Shown in pieces: positions 6,334 through 8,176 of a stretch of DNA of 8,176 nt. The notes beneath the pieces are model-generated. The model did no database searches. It saw nothing but the letters and a program-made list of their open reading frames with translations, and was not told where the DNA came from. This DNA comes from an uncultured Dyadobacter sp. (GTDB taxonomy: Bacteria; Bacteroidota; Bacteroidia; Cytophagales; Spirosomataceae). A program made the translations under genes and the position numbers. Where the stretch lies: assembly GCA_946481035.1 (NCBI GenBank), contig CAMLNK010000142.1, forward strand, positions 1-8,176, read 5' to 3'. Position 1 is the stretch's first letter. Each line of letters starts with the position of its first letter.

Positions 6334-8176
6334 ATGAAAATTTTAGGTATCTCGGCTTTCTATCATGACTCGGCCGCGGCTCTTATAGATAATGGCGAAA
6401 TTGTAGCCGCAGCACAGGAAGAGCGTTTCACACGCAAAAAGCACGACCCCGGTTTCCCCTCCAATGCAGTTGCATTTTGCCTCGAATATGGCGGGTTGTC
6501 TATCAACGAACTCGATGCGATCGTTTTTTACGACAAACCACTGCTGAAATTTGAAAGACTCCTCGAAACCTACTATGCATTTGCACCCAAAGGTGTACGG
6601 TCGTTTCTGACCGCGATGCCGGTGTGGATCAAGGAAAAAATGTTCCTGAAAAGGCTCATCAACGAGGAGCTGGAAAAGCTGGGTTACGATAAAAAGAAGA
6701 AAAAGGTGAAAATGCTCTTCCCCGAGCACCACCTCTCGCACGCCGCCAGTGCATATTACCCGTCTCCGTACGAAAAATCGGCTATTCTCACCATCGATGG
6801 TGTGGGTGAATGGGCGACGGCGTCGATCTGCCTGGGCGAGGGAAAAGATATCAGCATTCTCAAAGAACTTCGCTTCCCGCATTCACTCGGGTTGCTTTAT
6901 TCCGCATTTACCTACTTCCTGGGCTTCCGCGTGAACTCAGGGGAATATAAACTGATGGGCCTCGCGCCGTATGGCGACCCGTCGTCGCCGGATATCAAGC
7001 GGTATGAGGACATTATCCTGAAAGAACTCATCGACCTGAAGGAAGATGGTTCGGTTTGGCTCAACCAGGAGTATTTCGACTACGCTACCGGCCTGAAAAT
7101 GGTGAACGAGCACAAATGGGAGGCATTGTTCGGCTTCAAAACCCGCCGGCCGGAAGATGCGCTCGAAGCAATACATTGTAACCTCGGTCTGGCTATCCAG
7201 AATATCACCGAAGAAGCGGTGGTAAGAATGGCCAAAGAAGCCAAGCGCCTTACCGGTGCCGACTACCTGTGTATGGCGGGAGGTGTTGCATTGAACTGTG
7301 TATCAAACGGTAAGCTGCAAAAAGCCAATGTTTTCAAAGACATTTTCATCCAGCCGGCAGCCGGTGATGCAGGTGGTGCGCTGGGCGCCGCGCAGGCTGC
7401 ATATCATATTTATTTCGGGCAGGAAAGAAAGATTACCTGGAAAGCCGATGCCATGCGCGGCTCTTATCTCGGACCTACTTTCTCTGATCTGGACGTTGCA
7501 TTGACTGCCAAGAAATACAAGGCGCATTACACTTACTACGAGAATTTTAAAGACCTCACGCAGGAAGCTGCCAGGCTGTTGTCGGAAGGTAATGTAGTAG
7601 GCTGGGTGCAGGGCCGGATGGAGTTCGGGCCGCGCGCATTGGGCGGCCGCAGCATTTTGGGCGACCCGCGGAATGCCGAAATGCAGAAGAAACTCAATTT
7701 GAAAATCAAATACCGCGAGTCATTCCGGCCTTTCGCGCCTTCGGTACTGGCAGAGGATTGCCAGGATTACTTCGATTACGACGGCATTTCACCTTATATG
7801 TTGCTGGTACACCCGGTTGCGGAAAGCCGCAGAAAGCCGGTTCCCGCAAATTACGGCTCACTGGATTTGCGTGAAAAACTCTATTTCGAGCGCTCCGACC
7901 TGCCTTCGATTACGCACATCGACTATTCGGCGCGTATCCAGACGGTGCATAAGGAAACCAACCCGCGTTACTACGACCTGATCGATTCCTTCAAGGCATT
8001 GACGGGCTACGCCGTGATTGTGAACACAAGCTTCAACGTGCGCGGGGAACCGATCGTGAACACACCGAACGACGCATACCGCTGCTTCATGCGTACGGAA
8101 ATGGACTACCTCGTGGTGGGTAACTATATTTTTGACAAAAAGCAGCAGCCCGAATGGCTGGAAAAAGATAACTGGA
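6334..8176 (+). CDS. O-carbamoyltransferase, NodU/CmcH/TobZ family, 3' end cut by window edge
   Basis: Enzymes of this family use carbamoyl phosphate and ATP to make carbamoyl-adenylate, then carbamoylate a hydroxyl group of a sugar, Nod factor or antibiotic. The 614 complete codons begin MKILGISAFYHDSAAALI, the N-terminal ASKHA/Kae1-like domain with HDSAAA at 11-16. The metal site HHLSHAASAY includes His132 and His136, and Asp155 lies in TIDGVGEW. YKLMGLAPYG (205-214), AGGVALNCVSNG (315-326) and GDAGGALGAA (344-353) are the nucleotide-binding part. The C-terminal YrdC-like part shows GRMEFGPRALGGRSILGDPR (427-446), RESFRPFAPSVL (461-472) and TSFNVRGEPIV (565-575). All key motifs are intact. 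At 614 residues the protein is near full family length, so probably only a few residues lie past the edge. The start follows an A/T-rich leader without Shine-Dalgarno. The acceptor is unknown; downstream genes, not visible, would be the best clue. Confidence 0.93.
   Translation, partial: MKILGISAFYHDSAAALIDNGEIVAAAQEERFTRKKHDPGFPSNAVAFCLEYGGLSINELDAIVFYDKPLLKFERLLETYYAFAPKGVRSFLTAMPVWIKEKMFLKRLINEELEKLGYDKKKKKVKMLFPEHHLSHAASAYYPSPYEKSAILTIDGVGEWATASICLGEGKDISILKELRFPHSLGLLYSAFTYFLGFRVNSGEYKLMGLAPYGDPSSPDIKRYEDIILKELIDLKEDGSVWLNQEYFDYATGLKMVNEHKWEALFGFKTRRPEDALEAIHCNLGLAIQNITEEAVVRMAKEAKRLTGADYLCMAGGVALNCVSNGKLQKANVFKDIFIQPAAGDAGGALGAAQAAYHIYFGQERKITWKADAMRGSYLGPTFSDLDVALTAKKYKAHYTYYENFKDLTQEAARLLSEGNVVGWVQGRMEFGPRALGGRSILGDPRNAEMQKKLNLKIKYRESFRPFAPSVLAEDCQDYFDYDGISPYMLLVHPVAESRRKPVPANYGSLDLREKLYFERSDLPSITHIDYSARIQTVHKETNPRYYDLIDSFKALTGYAVIVNTSFNVRGEPIVNTPNDAYRCFMRTEMDYLVVGNYIFDKKQQPEWLEKDNW

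Noticed and set aside
6343..7527. Minus-strand frames of 74-179 codons
   Set aside because: They are antisense to the carbamoyltransferase, whose plus-strand frame contains all family motifs without interruption.

Overview
The window looks like chromosomal DNA of a member of the Bacteroidota, most likely the Cytophagales; Dyadobacter or a relative is my best guess. That guess rests on moderate GC content, a promoter with the Bacteroidota -7 consensus TAnnTTTG, A-rich leaders without Shine-Dalgarno sequences, and the style of the proteins. I made no database comparison.

Layout from left to right: (1) The minus strand carries a class II fumarase (fumC) whose last ~30 codons lie beyond the left edge. 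(2) Across a 147-bp divergent intergenic region, the plus strand carries a sugar-phosphate deaminase/isomerase of the NagB superfamily, closest to AgaI-type proteins. (3) A short, atypical reading frame follows (2203-2391), then non-coding DNA. (4) A Bacteroidota promoter (2488-2519) leads into a clear adenosylcobalamin riboswitch (about 2549-2755) and a long structured leader. (5) metE, the cobalamin-independent methionine synthase, is complete. (6) A striking array of 10-bp units lies at 5317-5597. GTCA-ending units in its left arm switch to TGAC units in its right arm, making a giant imperfect inverted repeat. (7) A hotdog-fold acyl-CoA thioesterase with a TTG start begins 28 bp after the array. 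(8) About 320 bp with little coding content follows, including a weak antisense small reading frame and a possible promoter. (9) A NodU/CmcH-family carbamoyltransferase runs off the right edge, probably within a few residues of its end.

The genes are mostly independent units rather than one pathway. Fumarase serves the TCA cycle. The NagB-like enzyme feeds amino-sugar phosphates into glycolysis. MetE makes methionine and, through the riboswitch, should be shut off when cobalamin is available, which implies a B12-dependent MetH elsewhere in the genome. The carbamoyltransferase probably decorates a surface glycan or secondary metabolite. I see no mobile element, CRISPR array, RNA gene or defence system. 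The least ordinary items are the helically phased 10-bp inverted array, the riboswitch with its long downstream leader, and the Asp-to-Asn change at a catalytic position of the NagB-like protein.
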